A stretch of DNA of 47,841 nucleotides from Candidatus Omnitrophota bacterium (GCA_016201795.1 JACQCF010000019.1:1-47841); one strand, 5' to 3'. Shown: positions 1 through 8,176, numbered from the stretch's first letter. Notes: generated by a model not told the origin, from the sequence alone. Made by a program: numbers and translations.

Positions 1-160
1 GAGATTTGATTCATAGTTTTATGCCTCCATTAAAAATAGAATAATCGTTTCTTTGAGGGGAGGCAAGTTCAAAAATCAAAACTCTCTGTAAACACAGAAG
101 ATAAGAAGATTAAAAGCTAAAAGTTTTGACAAAAAGTTAACAATAACTAGGGGAGGACGT

Positions 161-433
161 ATGAAAAAGGTTTTGTCGGTTTTAATATTCGCTGTATTGA
201 TCGGTGTCGGTTTGGCCTGGGCCCAGGATGAAGGCAATACCGTGGATAATTCACTGGTCCCGGAAACGCTCAACACGACAGAAGATATGGATAATCAGCA
301 AATCAACCAGGACGAAGGTTACGGTGCCAACGACGAGGAGTATAATAATTCAGAAGACACCAATGCCGACGATCCAGCGGCACAAACCAATGCCGCCACC
401 CCCACCCCCGCGCCGGAAAAAACCGGGTATTAA
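161..433 (+). CDS. Exported small acidic protein, unknown function
   Basis: A 90-residue protein. Residues 1-21 form a typical Sec signal peptide (Lys-Lys start, hydrophobic run, cleavage after the Ala-Trp-Ala segment). The mature part is very rich in Asp, Glu and Asn (about residues 23-72) and ends in an Ala/Thr/Pro-rich tail. The start is supported by a GGGGAGGA ribosome site just upstream. No domain is recognised; an unstructured periplasmic or secreted peptide is likely. The next gene, also exported, begins 139 bases later behind its own promoter, so the two may not be cotranscribed. Function unknown. Confidence 0.6.
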   Translation: MKKVLSVLIFAVLIGVGLAWAQDEGNTVDNSLVPETLNTTEDMDNQQINQDEGYGANDEEYNNSEDTNADDPAAQTNAATPTPAPEKTGY

Positions 434-476
434 AGATGTTGCGGCGCATAGGCTTAAGGCATTGGCCTGCCCCTGC

Positions 477-505
477 TTGATTTTGTGTTAATTGTATCTT
501 ATACT
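477..505 (+). promoter_or_regulatory. Candidate sigma-70 promoter for the 573-2299 pair
   Basis: TTGATT at 477-482 and TATACT at 500-505 are separated by 17 bases. The predicted start lies about 60 bases before the coding start at 573, which has a strong AAGGAGGG ribosome site. Confidence 0.45.
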
Positions 506-572
506 TAATTTAGATAGGTATCGTGTGCTTTAAAGGCGAAAAATTACCGCTTCTTCAAGGAGGGTTCCGGTC

Positions 573-1361
573 ATGAAACATTCTACAGAGTTTCTTCTTT
601 TTTTTGTTTTCCTTCTGATGGTCATGACACCGCTGTATGCCGGCCAGCTGAGCCTCACCACCTATTATCCGGCCCCAACGGGTAATTACAATGACATGAG
701 GGTCAATAATGCCTTAAGACTGGAGAGCGTCACTGACTGTTCCAGTCTTAACCCCAGCCTCACTGGTCAGGAAGTAGCTTTAATGAATTTTTCCGGGACT
801 TTAACTATATGCTCGAGTGGCGGGGCAGTGCCATTACCGTTAAATCTTTGGATCAAGAACGGCAGTTCCATTTATACTACTTATTCTACAGTAGGGATAA
901 ATAACTCTAATCCGACTGGCGCATTGGATGTTACCGGCGATATCAAAGCTTCTACTGATATCACTAGTTCGGGGGGCAATATCACTGCCAGCGGCGCTAG
1001 TCCAAACGGCAATATTACCGCGACCAATAACATTAGTGCAACCAACAGTATCACTGCCGGTACTGATATTACTAGTTCGGGGGGCAATATCGCTGCCAGT
1101 GGTGCTAGTCCAAACGGCAATATTACCGCGAATGGCGCTATCACTGCAGCCGGTGATATCGCTAGCTCGAATGGCGCTATTACTAGCTTGGGCAATATCA
1201 CTACCACGGGGGGCAATATCACGGCTACTAATAATACTGCTCCTGCTACTAAGGGTATTATCACAGGCAACACTGTAAAGGCTAGCAGCGGTTTTATATT
1301 GCCGAAAACAAATAGCCCGTCATGCTTGACAACAGACGGTTGTCTTTGGTTAACGCCATAA
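573..1361 (+). CDS. Secreted repetitive beta-solenoid-like surface protein
   Basis: A 262-residue protein with an N-terminal signal peptide (hydrophobic residues about 7-22, cleavage after Leu-Tyr-Ala-Gly). It is followed by LTTYYPAPTGNYNDMRV, a segment I recall from many Omnitrophota exported proteins. Residues about 120-240 are low-complexity short repeats of the form G-N/D-I-x-A/S rich in Gly, Asn, Ser, Thr and Ala, including a 36-residue direct repeat. That pattern fits a beta-helix or fibre stalk. The Cys-containing C-terminal segment is short. It overlaps the next gene by one base (TAATG). A surface fibre, pilus-like or adhesin role is inference only. Confidence 0.6.
   Translation: MKHSTEFLLFFVFLLMVMTPLYAGQLSLTTYYPAPTGNYNDMRVNNALRLESVTDCSSLNPSLTGQEVALMNFSGTLTICSSGGAVPLPLNLWIKNGSSIYTTYSTVGINNSNPTGALDVTGDIKASTDITSSGGNITASGASPNGNITATNNISATNSITAGTDITSSGGNIAASGASPNGNITANGAITAAGDIASSNGAITSLGNITTTGGNITATNNTAPATKGIITGNTVKASSGFILPKTNSPSCLTTDGCLWLTP
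955..1137 (+). repeat. In-gene direct repeat, 108-bp period
   Basis: The block beginning near 960 recurs 108 bases later (TTCGGGGGG at 968 and 1076) with few substitutions, encoding two copies of a 36-residue unit. Shorter, more degenerate Gly-Asn-Ile-Thr units continue to about 1250. The period is a multiple of three, as expected for expansion under coding selection. Confidence 0.75.
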
Positions 1362-2299
1362 TGCGTAATATATTCATAATCCTATTTTTATCAGGAATTT
1401 TTTACCTTCCATTGTCTACTTTGGCTGCTGGGGCTGTTGGTGATTGCCCTGGTGGGGCTATCGGTTTAGGGGATATCGATTTTAAAGTACAGGAAAATGG
1501 TATCGTTCAAAGCGTGGCTGTTTCTGATGATTCTTCTAATCCATCCGCCTCAAAACTTAAAATTTTCAAAGGTAGTAAGACTTACAGCGTGTTGTTAGTT
1601 GATCCTATTATTGATCCCTGCGCCTTAAAAACACTCATCCAAACATCGGCAGGACCAAAAGCTTTAAAAAGATATTGTTTAGGCGTCGGATGTGTCCTAG
1701 GTGGGGGGTGTCCGCCAACCACGGTTAACGTAACGTGTGTGGGGCCAGTAAATATACCAGCAAGAAATGAGGGCAATGGCTTTGGTGTAAATTGCCCCGT
1801 AGCATGTGGCGGTGGTAATGGTGTCACTGCCACGTATCAATGCATAGGAGGAAGTTGGACTCAGGTTACGGATTGTGTGCCCGTGCCTAATTGTGGCAAT
1901 GGGGTAATTGACGCGGGCGAGCTGTGTGACGGAGCGAATTTAAATGGAGCGACATGTTCAAGCCAAGGGGTTAGTAATTCAGGAACGTTAGGGTGTAGCT
2001 CTACCTGTGACAACTATGACTATTCAGGATGCTTTAGTACGTCTTGTGCTCCGGGAACTTGTTGTATGGTATGGAACCCAAGCCCACAACCAACTCCAGC
2101 GTCTTCATATCCTTCTTGTCAAAGTGGATCCACTTCTAATGGTTTAGGAGGGCCAGTTTGTGAGAAAAAATTCCAGACAGATTGTAAAAATGATCAAGTA
2201 TCAGGCCAGTGGTGTTACATTGCTTCTAAAAATGGAACATGTTCTGAAGGCCCAACATGGTTTCGTTATTATTGGTCCCAGTGTCAATGTAATTTGTAA
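1361..2299 (+). CDS. Secreted Cys-rich protein with Myxococcus-type disulfide repeat
   Basis: 312 residues from the ATG that overlaps the upstream stop codon; an earlier in-frame ATG at 1322 lies inside the previous gene and would precede the signal peptide (RNIFIILFLSGIFYLPLSTL). The mature protein is rich in cysteine. It contains CGNGVIDAGELCDGANLNGA, the signature of the myxo-type cysteine-rich repeat (DUF4215-like) found in secreted proteins of deltaproteobacteria and PVC bacteria. The many Cys imply disulfides and export. Base composition is more AT-rich than the metabolic genes nearby. Together with the upstream repeat protein it may form a two-gene surface structure; function unknown. 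Confidence 0.6.
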   Translation: MRNIFIILFLSGIFYLPLSTLAAGAVGDCPGGAIGLGDIDFKVQENGIVQSVAVSDDSSNPSASKLKIFKGSKTYSVLLVDPIIDPCALKTLIQTSAGPKALKRYCLGVGCVLGGGCPPTTVNVTCVGPVNIPARNEGNGFGVNCPVACGGGNGVTATYQCIGGSWTQVTDCVPVPNCGNGVIDAGELCDGANLNGATCSSQGVSNSGTLGCSSTCDNYDYSGCFSTSCAPGTCCMVWNPSPQPTPASSYPSCQSGSTSNGLGGPVCEKKFQTDCKNDQVSGQWCYIASKNGTCSEGPTWFRYYWSQCQCNL

Positions 2300-2405
2300 A
2301 TGTGTGACAGGTACGATTTTCCTGCCTCTTTTTAACCATCATATACTTTCTGCCCGCTGTTTTAAAAGGGACACCATTCGGCCTCTGCCATTGGCCATTT
2401 TTCCT

Positions 2406-2456
2406 TTGCTTTTCATGAATATCCCGTGTATACTATTGAGTGACGGAAATATACAC
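2406..2456 (+). promoter_or_regulatory. Promoter and candidate operator of the toxin-antitoxin pair
   Basis: TTGCTT (2406-2411) and TATACT (2429-2434) are spaced by 17 bases. An inverted repeat GTGTATA (2426-2432) / TATACAC (2450-2456) overlaps the -10 box and the expected transcription start, a natural position for autorepression by the Phd-type antitoxin. The operator role is inferred. Confidence 0.5.
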
Positions 2457-2487
2457 AATAAAATGACCATCATCCGGGGAGAAGATT

Positions 2488-2775
2488 ATGCAATTTATCG
2501 GCGTGAGGGACTTTAGGAACAAATCGGTAGCCATATGGAAAAAATTAAAGGCTCAAAAAGAATTGGTCATCACCTCCAACGGTAAGCCCGTGGCTTTGTT
2601 ATCCGCTGTCAATGAGTCCGATTTGGAGCAATCCTTGAAGGCTTTAAGGAGATCCAAGGCCATGATCGCTTTTGAGGTTTTACAGAAAAAAGCGGCTCAC
2701 TCCGGTTTAAGCCGCATGAGTCTTTCGGATATCAATGAAGAAATCCGCCGTCATCGGCGTTCGCAACGAGGTTAG
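2488..2775 (+). CDS. Phd/YefM-family antitoxin
   Basis: A 95-residue protein whose N-terminus (IGVRDFRNKSVAIWKKL, then VITSNGKPVALL) matches the Phd/YefM antitoxin fold, in which this part binds DNA and the C-terminal tail neutralises the toxin. The tail is Arg-rich. A GGGGAGAAG ribosome site precedes the ATG. It lies 3 bases before the PIN-domain gene, the classic antitoxin-toxin order. Probably autoregulates through the inverted repeat at 2426-2456. Confidence 0.8.
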   Translation: MQFIGVRDFRNKSVAIWKKLKAQKELVITSNGKPVALLSAVNESDLEQSLKALRRSKAMIAFEVLQKKAAHSGLSRMSLSDINEEIRRHRRSQRG

Positions 2776-2778
2776 CTA

Positions 2779-3195
2779 ATGAAGGTTGTTTTGGACACCA
2801 ACGTGGTGGTTTCCTCTTTACTTAACGCTTTTGGTCCTTCCGCGCAGATTATGGCCCTGCTTCTTTCCGGCGAATTGATTTTCTGTTGTGATCATAGAAT
2901 CTTAAGAGAATATCAAGAGGTTTTACTACGGCCAAAATTTCAATTTCCCCTGGAAGCGGTGGAGGATCTTTTGGGTTTCCTCGAGAATGATTCTTTTAAG
3001 GTGATAGCTAAACCTTTGTCGAAGCCTCTGTATGATACCTCGGATGAGATGTTTTTGGAAGTAGCCATCACAGCCCGTGCGGATTATCTGATTACAGGCA
3101 ATTTGAAACATTTTCCTCAAGCAACCTCAGCTGGCCCTGGGGTGGTCTCGCCGGCTAAATTTATAACTATTTATCGTCATTCGAATTCTCCGTAA
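2779..3195 (+). CDS. PIN-domain toxin (VapC-like ribonuclease)
   Basis: 138 residues with the PIN nuclease layout: VVLDTNVVVSSLL at the N-terminus (first catalytic Asp), a central acidic YDTSDEMFLEVA block and the late DYLITGNLKHF motif. This is the arrangement of the PIN_3 'putative toxin component' family, predicted to be Mg-dependent endoribonucleases that cleave RNA when not held by the antitoxin. The pair is complete, with no visible lesion. Pairing a PIN toxin with a Phd-type antitoxin is common. Confidence 0.82.
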   Translation: MKVVLDTNVVVSSLLNAFGPSAQIMALLLSGELIFCCDHRILREYQEVLLRPKFQFPLEAVEDLLGFLENDSFKVIAKPLSKPLYDTSDEMFLEVAITARADYLITGNLKHFPQATSAGPGVVSPAKFITIYRHSNSP

Positions 3196-3314
3196 CATAA
3201 TAATTAGGAAATCAGAAATTAAAGGGGATACCAAGTTTCATTTTTAAAATTGATTGCCGCAGGCATTATATTAGTGGTAGGATGAGTCCTTAATAAATTT
3301 AGGAGGGTAGGTTT

Positions 3315-4148
3315 ATGAAGAATAATATTCTCAAGGTGGTTTTGGTGGTGATGGTGGGGGTTTTGGCAGGGACAAGCCTGTTGTTGGGCATAGGCAATAT
3401 GGTTTCGGTGGCCCTGTGGCCTCTGATGGCACAGGTCAGAGAAATGACCGTTATCCAGAGGGACATTCAAAGGAAACTAAACAGCCAGACAGGTGGTAAT
3501 GTTACCGCTCAGCTGATGGTGATGAATCAGAGGCTGGCCTTGCTGGAAGCGAAGCTGAACGGGGCAGCGGCTTTTGCGCAGAACCAGCGGCCGTTTATAC
3601 CGCCGCAGGAAGATTTCAATAAAGTCTACACCATTGCCATCGGCGATTCGCCGGTTCTGGGTAAAAAGGACGTGCCGGTGACGATCGTTGAATTTTCTGA
3701 TTTTCAATGCCCTTTCTGCGCCCGTTTTCATCCATCGGTCAAAAAGGTATTAAAAGCCTATCCGGATAAGGTCAGTCTGGTCATCAAAAATTTTCCCTTA
3801 AGCTTTCATCCCAATGCCCGCCCGTCGGCCAAACTGGCTCTGGCAGCGCATCTGCAGGGTAAATATTTTGAGACGGTCGATCTGCTCTTGCAAAACGGCG
3901 GGGCCGTGAACGATGATAAAATCAAGGAATACGCCAAGACACTGGGGTTAAATTATAAGAAGCTGATGGATGATTATAAAAATAAAGACGCCCAGTGGGA
4001 GAAGCGCATTAGCGACGATCTGGCTTTAGGAGGCCAGGTGGATGTGCGCGGCACACCGACGTTTTTCATCAACGGCCGCAAAACCTCGGCGCGTGATTTC
4101 GACAGTTACAAGGCGGCCATCGACAAGATTCTTTCCGGGAAGCAATAA
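3315..4148 (+). CDS. Membrane-anchored DsbA-family thiol oxidoreductase
   Basis: 277 residues. Residues 6-35 are a membrane anchor or signal segment, followed by a short helical linker. The thioredoxin-fold domain (about 98-277) contains a CPFC active site within EFSDFQCPFCARFHP and the cis-proline segment RGTPTFFING. This is the Thioredoxin_4/DsbA-like family, acting in the periplasm in disulfide formation or isomerisation. A strong AGGAGGG ribosome site supports the start. The cytochrome bd genes follow 27 bases later on the same strand; disulfide-forming systems pass electrons to quinones, so the link to the oxidase is plausible but inferred. The upstream Cys-rich protein is a possible client. 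Confidence 0.85.
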   Translation: MKNNILKVVLVVMVGVLAGTSLLLGIGNMVSVALWPLMAQVREMTVIQRDIQRKLNSQTGGNVTAQLMVMNQRLALLEAKLNGAAAFAQNQRPFIPPQEDFNKVYTIAIGDSPVLGKKDVPVTIVEFSDFQCPFCARFHPSVKKVLKAYPDKVSLVIKNFPLSFHPNARPSAKLALAAHLQGKYFETVDLLLQNGGAVNDDKIKEYAKTLGLNYKKLMDDYKNKDAQWEKRISDDLALGGQVDVRGTPTFFINGRKTSARDFDSYKAAIDKILSGKQ

Positions 4149-4175
4149 CTTTTTTCCTGTGCTGTTACTACCCCC

Positions 4176-5522
4176 ATGGATCTTTTAATCCTTTCGCGCC
4201 TTCAATTTGCTTTAACTATCATGTTTCACTATATCTACCCGCCTTTAAGTATCGGGCTTGGGGTGATCATTGTGATCATGGAGACGATGTACCTTCTGAC
4301 CCGAAACCCTTTCTATCATAAGATGACCAGGTTTTGGGTCAAGATTTTCGGGCTTAATTTTGCTATTGGGGTGGCCACCGGCATTGTCATGGAGTTTGAG
4401 TTTGGCACCAATTGGGCCGCCTATTCGCGTTATGTGGGGGATGTTTTCGGCAGTGCTTTGGCGGCTGAGGGCATATTTGCTTTCTTTTTGGAATCCGGAT
4501 TTTTAGCCATACTGCTGTTTGGCTGGGATAAGGTCAGTCCTTTCATGTACTGGCTTTCCGCACTGCTGGTTTGTCTTGGGGCTCATTTTAGTTCCATATG
4601 GATTGTGGTGGCCGGTTCCTGGATGCAAACGCCGGCCGGTTTTCATATTGTCGGTGAGGGTATCACTGCCCGAGCCGAAATCACGGATTTCTGGGCCATG
4701 GTTTTTAATCCTTCCTCGATGGAGAGATTGGCGCATGTGGTCTCAGGCTGCTGGATCGCCGGGGCTTTTATGGTTTTAAGTATCAGCGCCTATTATTTAT
4801 TAAAAAAGAAACATGTGGAGTTTGCCAAGGTTTCCATGAAAGTGGCTTTGACCGTGGCGCTCATCGCGACGTCGGGACAATTAATGACCGGACGCATCAG
4901 TGCCGATGGAGTTGCCAAACGTCAGCCGACCAAATTGGCGGCCATGGAAGGGCATTTTGCCCCCAACGCCCCGGCGGATTATTATTTTTTGGGCCGGGTG
5001 GATGAAAAGAATCATCGGGTCAGCGGGCTTAAGATGAAGGGATTAGTGAGTTATTTCGTGCACGGTGATTTTAACAAACCCGTGCAGGGTTTAGAGGCAT
5101 TTAAGAAAGAGGACAGGCCGCCGGTAGGAATCGTTTTTCATGCTTATCATTTCATGGTGATGATTGGCCTTCTGTTGATTTTTTTGAGTGTAACGGGAAC
5201 TGTTTTGCTTTGGCGCGGCCGTTTGTTCGATACGACGTGGTTTTTGAAAATTTTAGTACCGTCGGTGCTTTTGCCGCAAATCGCCAATCAATTGGGATGG
5301 ATGACGGCCGAGGTAGGGCGCCAGCCCTGGATTGTCTATGGTCTTTTGCGCACTTCAGAGGGTTTATCCAAAGCTGTGCAAGCCAGTGCCGTGTTCACGT
5401 CTTTGATCATGTTTACCTTCATTTATGTGTTATTGTTTGTACTGTTTATCTTTTTGCTGGATCAGAAAATCAAGCACGGACCGGAAGGTCTTGAGCGTGA
5501 AACACAGAGGCATAGGGCTTAG
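4176..5522 (+). CDS. cydA: Cytochrome bd quinol oxidase subunit I
   Basis: 448-residue polytopic membrane protein. The N-terminus SRLQFALTIMFHYIYPP holds the haem-ligand His18, equivalent to E. coli His19. The acidic residues of the EGIFAFFLESGF helix (proton path near haems b595/d) and the GRQPWIVYG quinol-site motif are present. The length matches the short-Q-loop class. With CydB it oxidises quinol and reduces O2 to water with high affinity, so the organism meets at least traces of oxygen. cydB starts 4 bases after the stop. No CydX-like small subunit was seen. Confidence 0.95.
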   Translation: MDLLILSRLQFALTIMFHYIYPPLSIGLGVIIVIMETMYLLTRNPFYHKMTRFWVKIFGLNFAIGVATGIVMEFEFGTNWAAYSRYVGDVFGSALAAEGIFAFFLESGFLAILLFGWDKVSPFMYWLSALLVCLGAHFSSIWIVVAGSWMQTPAGFHIVGEGITARAEITDFWAMVFNPSSMERLAHVVSGCWIAGAFMVLSISAYYLLKKKHVEFAKVSMKVALTVALIATSGQLMTGRISADGVAKRQPTKLAAMEGHFAPNAPADYYFLGRVDEKNHRVSGLKMKGLVSYFVHGDFNKPVQGLEAFKKEDRPPVGIVFHAYHFMVMIGLLLIFLSVTGTVLLWRGRLFDTTWFLKILVPSVLLPQIANQLGWMTAEVGRQPWIVYGLLRTSEGLSKAVQASAVFTSLIMFTFIYVLLFVLFIFLLDQKIKHGPEGLERETQRHRA

Positions 5523-5526
5523 GAAT

Positions 5527-6543
5527 ATGGATCTCAATCTGATTTGGTTTATTCTCGTCGGTGTTTTATTGGCAGGTTATGCCATCCTGGACGGATTTGA
5601 TTTAGGAGTCGGTGCTTTGCATCTTTTTGCCAAAGGCGATAAGGAACGCCGTCTGATGATCAACTCCATCGGCCCTGTCTGGGACGGTAATGAAGTGTGG
5701 CTGGTCACAGGAGGAGGCGCTTTATTTGCCGCTTTTCCCGATGTGTATGCGACATTGGCCTCCGGATTTTATCTGGCGGTTTTTTTACTTATCTTTGCTT
5801 TAATTTTTCGGGCGGTGGCTATTGAGTTTCGCAGTAAACAGCCCTCGAGCCTGTGGCGGCAATCGTGGGATGTGGCGTTTTCCCTTTCAAGCATTTTATC
5901 CGCCTTTTTATTCGGCGTTGTCATCGGTAATTTGATTTGGGGTATTCCGCTGGGTGCTGATAAAGAATTTCATGGAACTTTTGAGGGACTCTTTCATCCT
6001 TACGCGCTGTTGACAGGGGTTATGGTTGTGTCGGTGTGTATGATGCACGGGGCTATTTATGTGGTAATGAAAACAGAAGGCCAGTTTCATCATAAAGCCC
6101 GCGGCTGGGTGAAAAATTGCATTATATTTTTTATGATCACCTACGGTATTTTAACCATGGCAACTATGCTGTATGCGCCGCAGATGGTGGATCATCTTAA
6201 AAAGCACCCGATTTTATTTCTGATCCCCGTGGTTCAATTGCTGGTGATTGCCAATATTCCCCGGGAAATCTATCATCAACGCAATTTCATGGCCTTCGTG
6301 TCGTCTTCGGTGGCGATTGTACTTTTTATGTTTTTATTTGGTTCGGGTATTTTTCCCAATATGGTTCATTCCAATCCTCACCCCGAATATAGTTTAACGA
6401 TCTATAACGCTTCTTCTTCCATCAAAACGCTTCAGACCATGTTGATCATTGCCTTGATTGGTATGCCGCTGGTACTGGCCTATACTCTTAGCATCTATTG
6501 GATTTTTCGAGGTAAAGTGAAAATCGACGAGCATAGTTATTAA
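5527..6543 (+). CDS. cydB: Cytochrome bd quinol oxidase subunit II
   Basis: 338 residues from the ATG just after cydA; in-frame upstream codons lie inside cydA and are not used. The N-terminus (IWFILVGVLLAGYAILDGFDLGVG) and the GPVWDGNEVWLVTGGGALFAAFP block are diagnostic for CydB, followed by eight or so further hydrophobic helices. Partner of CydA in the bd oxidase. Four bases separate it from the Mrp-like gene, so cydA, cydB and that gene are probably one operon. No cydCD is present in the window. Confidence 0.95.
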   Translation: MDLNLIWFILVGVLLAGYAILDGFDLGVGALHLFAKGDKERRLMINSIGPVWDGNEVWLVTGGGALFAAFPDVYATLASGFYLAVFLLIFALIFRAVAIEFRSKQPSSLWRQSWDVAFSLSSILSAFLFGVVIGNLIWGIPLGADKEFHGTFEGLFHPYALLTGVMVVSVCMMHGAIYVVMKTEGQFHHKARGWVKNCIIFFMITYGILTMATMLYAPQMVDHLKKHPILFLIPVVQLLVIANIPREIYHQRNFMAFVSSSVAIVLFMFLFGSGIFPNMVHSNPHPEYSLTIYNASSSIKTLQTMLIIALIGMPLVLAYTLSIYWIFRGKVKIDEHSY

Positions 6544-6547
6544 GTTT

Positions 6548-7546
6548 ATGAAAAACGTATCCCATATCATTGCTGTTTCTTCCTGCAAGGGGGGCGTGGG
6601 CAAAAGCACCATCGCTGCTTTGATGGCCCAGGAATTAAGCCGACGGGGTTTTAAAACCGGGCTTCTGGATGCAGATATTTATGGTCCCTCACTGCCGTCT
6701 TTATTTCATCTGGCCAATGTGGCTATCAGGAGCGATGAATTTAAACAAATCGTTCCCCTTGACCACCAGGGTTTGAAGATGATGTCGTTCGGGTTTTTGT
6801 TGGGCGATGCGCCGGCGGTTTTGCGCGGTCCCATTGTCACCCGTTATATTCAACAGATGCTTTTTAACGTGGCCTGGGGGGAGCTTGATTATTTGATCAT
6901 TGATATGCCCCCGGGCACAGGGGATGTACAGTTGACGATCACTCAGTCCGTGCGCTTGACGGGGGCGGTGATTGTGACGACCCGTCACACGCTTTCGCTC
7001 GTCGATGTAGCCCGCGGGATTTTGATGTTTGAAAAAGTGCAGGTGCCCATTTTGGGCATTATCGAGAACATGGCTTATTTTGTCTGCGATTCCTGCCAGA
7101 AGAAACATGATATTTTTGGAGAAGCGCGTGCGTTGGAAAAACGCTTCGGCGTCAAGACCCTGGCGGAAATTCCCCTTGATCCGTCGCTGCATTTGCAAAG
7201 TTATATATCTGAGTCTGTAGAGGGCTTGTTGAAAGTTTTGAAAGATCAGAATCAGCAGATATCTTTACCTGAAGTTTCTTTTGATGCCCAGCATATTCGT
7301 TTAAAGTTTATCGACGGAAAAGAAAAACTGCTCAATAACCGTGACGTGCGTTTAAGCTGCGGCTGTGCTTTGTGCGCGGATGAGTTAACGGGCAAGAAAA
7401 TTCTTAACCCCGCCAAAATTCGTTTGGACATAGCTCCCAAAGAGATTATTCCGCTGGGCAATTATGCCGTCGGCATCACCTGGAATGACGGCCATTCGTC
7501 GGGGATTTATCCTTACGAAAACCTTTTATCCTTAGTGGTATCTTAG
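6548..7546 (+). CDS. Mrp/ApbC-type Fe-S carrier ATPase with C-terminal DUF971
   Basis: 332 residues. The deviant Walker A SSCKGGVGKST is at residues about 11-21. The IIDMPPGTGDVQLT Walker B region and the CDSC pair (about 178-181) used for cluster binding in Mrp/NBP35 proteins are also visible. Residues about 240-332, starting near FDAQHIRLKF and containing CGCALCADE, are a DUF971 (GBBH-like) domain. Mrp proteins hold and transfer [4Fe-4S] clusters to apoproteins in the cytosol. It follows cydB closely and faces the glutaredoxin/bolA Fe-S module convergently, a thematic neighbourhood. The N-terminal MIP18/DUF59 domain of many Mrp proteins is absent. Confidence 0.88.
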   Translation: MKNVSHIIAVSSCKGGVGKSTIAALMAQELSRRGFKTGLLDADIYGPSLPSLFHLANVAIRSDEFKQIVPLDHQGLKMMSFGFLLGDAPAVLRGPIVTRYIQQMLFNVAWGELDYLIIDMPPGTGDVQLTITQSVRLTGAVIVTTRHTLSLVDVARGILMFEKVQVPILGIIENMAYFVCDSCQKKHDIFGEARALEKRFGVKTLAEIPLDPSLHLQSYISESVEGLLKVLKDQNQQISLPEVSFDAQHIRLKFIDGKEKLLNNRDVRLSCGCALCADELTGKKILNPAKIRLDIAPKEIIPLGNYAVGITWNDGHSSGIYPYENLLSLVVS

Positions 7547-7550
7547 CCGC

Positions 7551-7580
7551 CTATGATTTTAATAGAGTGGCGAGTCCGCC
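7551..7580 (-). pseudogene. Duplicated 3' tail of grxD
   Basis: On the minus strand these 30 bases match the last 30 bases of grxD (7603-7632) at 26 positions and still read GGLATLLKS-stop, against GELATLLKS-stop in the gene. It is a tail-only tandem duplication located after the true stop codon and not translated. Confidence 0.6.
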
Positions 7581-7601
7581 GCAATACGGCGAGACTTCGC
7601 C
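7569..7601. terminator. Stem-loop between convergent mrp-like and grxD genes
   Basis: GGCGAGTCCGCCG (7569-7581) pairs with CGGCGAGACTTCGCC (7587-7601) around a CAATA loop, with two bulges. It lies in the 56-base gap between two converging genes, where a shared terminator is expected. No long T-run follows on either strand, so intrinsic termination is uncertain. Confidence 0.4.
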
Positions 7602-7602
7602 T

Positions 7603-7917
7603 CTAGGATTTTAACAGCGTGGCGAGTTCGCCGTTTGCGTGCATCTCGTTGAGGATGTCACATCCACCGATAAACTGGCCACCAATAAAGATTTGCGGCA
7701 CGGTAGGCCAGTTGGTGAATTCTTTGATGCCCTGGCGAAGATCTTCAGAGGCCAGGACATTGTGGTCTTTGATGGGAACATGATAGCTCTGTAAAATCTG
7801 TATGGCTTGAGCAGAGAAGCCGCACATGGGCGCATCCGCAGTACCTTTCATATAAATGACAACCTTGTTATTTTTGATGTCGTTTTCGATTTCTTGTTTG
7901 AGCTTAGCCGTTAACAT
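7603..7917 (-). CDS. grxD: Monothiol glutaredoxin (Grx4 type)
   Basis: 104 residues from the ATG at 7915-7917, behind an AGGAGG ribosome site; longer in-frame extension runs into the preceding glutaredoxin gene. It carries the monothiol active site CGFS in APMCGFSAQAIQIL, the WPTVPQIFIGGQFIGGCDI glutathione-binding segment and the usual single-domain length. Such proteins bind a [2Fe-2S] cluster with glutathione as ligand, often as a complex with BolA. gshA, gshB, a dithiol glutaredoxin and bolA are all adjacent, giving a self-contained glutathione/Fe-S module. Confidence 0.93.
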   Translation of the reverse strand: MLTAKLKQEIENDIKNNKVVIYMKGTADAPMCGFSAQAIQILQSYHVPIKDHNVLASEDLRQGIKEFTNWPTVPQIFIGGQFIGGCDILNEMHANGELATLLKS

Positions 7918-7933
7918 ATTGACTTTTAACCTC

Positions 7934-8176
7934 CTACCTTTTTTTGTAATTTTTTTTAAACCATTCAATAATATCCATGGATTCGTACAAAGCCCTGCGG
8001 TCGATAACCAGACACGGCACCTGGCCCTTGCCACCGATTTTAATTAACTCTTCTTGGTCAAGGGGATTCTGGCGAATATCTTTCATGGGGATACGGATAC
8101 CTTCCTGGCTCAAATAATCTTTGACCCGCTGGCAATAAGGACAACCGGCAAAATGATAAAGAGTTAACTGCGGCAT
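7934..8176 (-). CDS. Dithiol glutaredoxin (CPYC)
   Basis: An 80-residue glutaredoxin with the active site CPYC in HFAGCPYCQRVKDYL, the cis-proline region GQVPCLVID and a C-terminal ESMDIIEWF helix. It reduces disulfides or glutathionylated proteins using glutathione. Its start overlaps the 3' end of gshB by 13 bases, indicating translational coupling in a gshA-gshB-grx-grxD operon. Confidence 0.9.
   Translation of the reverse strand: MPQLTLYHFAGCPYCQRVKDYLSQEGIRIPMKDIRQNPLDQEELIKIGGKGQVPCLVIDRRALYESMDIIEWFKKNYKKR

Noticed and set aside
955-1260. Possible CRISPR-like array because of regular repeats
   Set aside because: Repeats are adjacent, in frame and protein-coding with a 108-bp period; there are no unique spacers between constant repeats and no cas genes.
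881-1273. Long antisense open frame of 130 codons opposite the repeat protein gene
   Set aside because: It is a by-product of the repetitive codons on the plus strand, with a low-complexity hydrophobic translation and no ribosome site.
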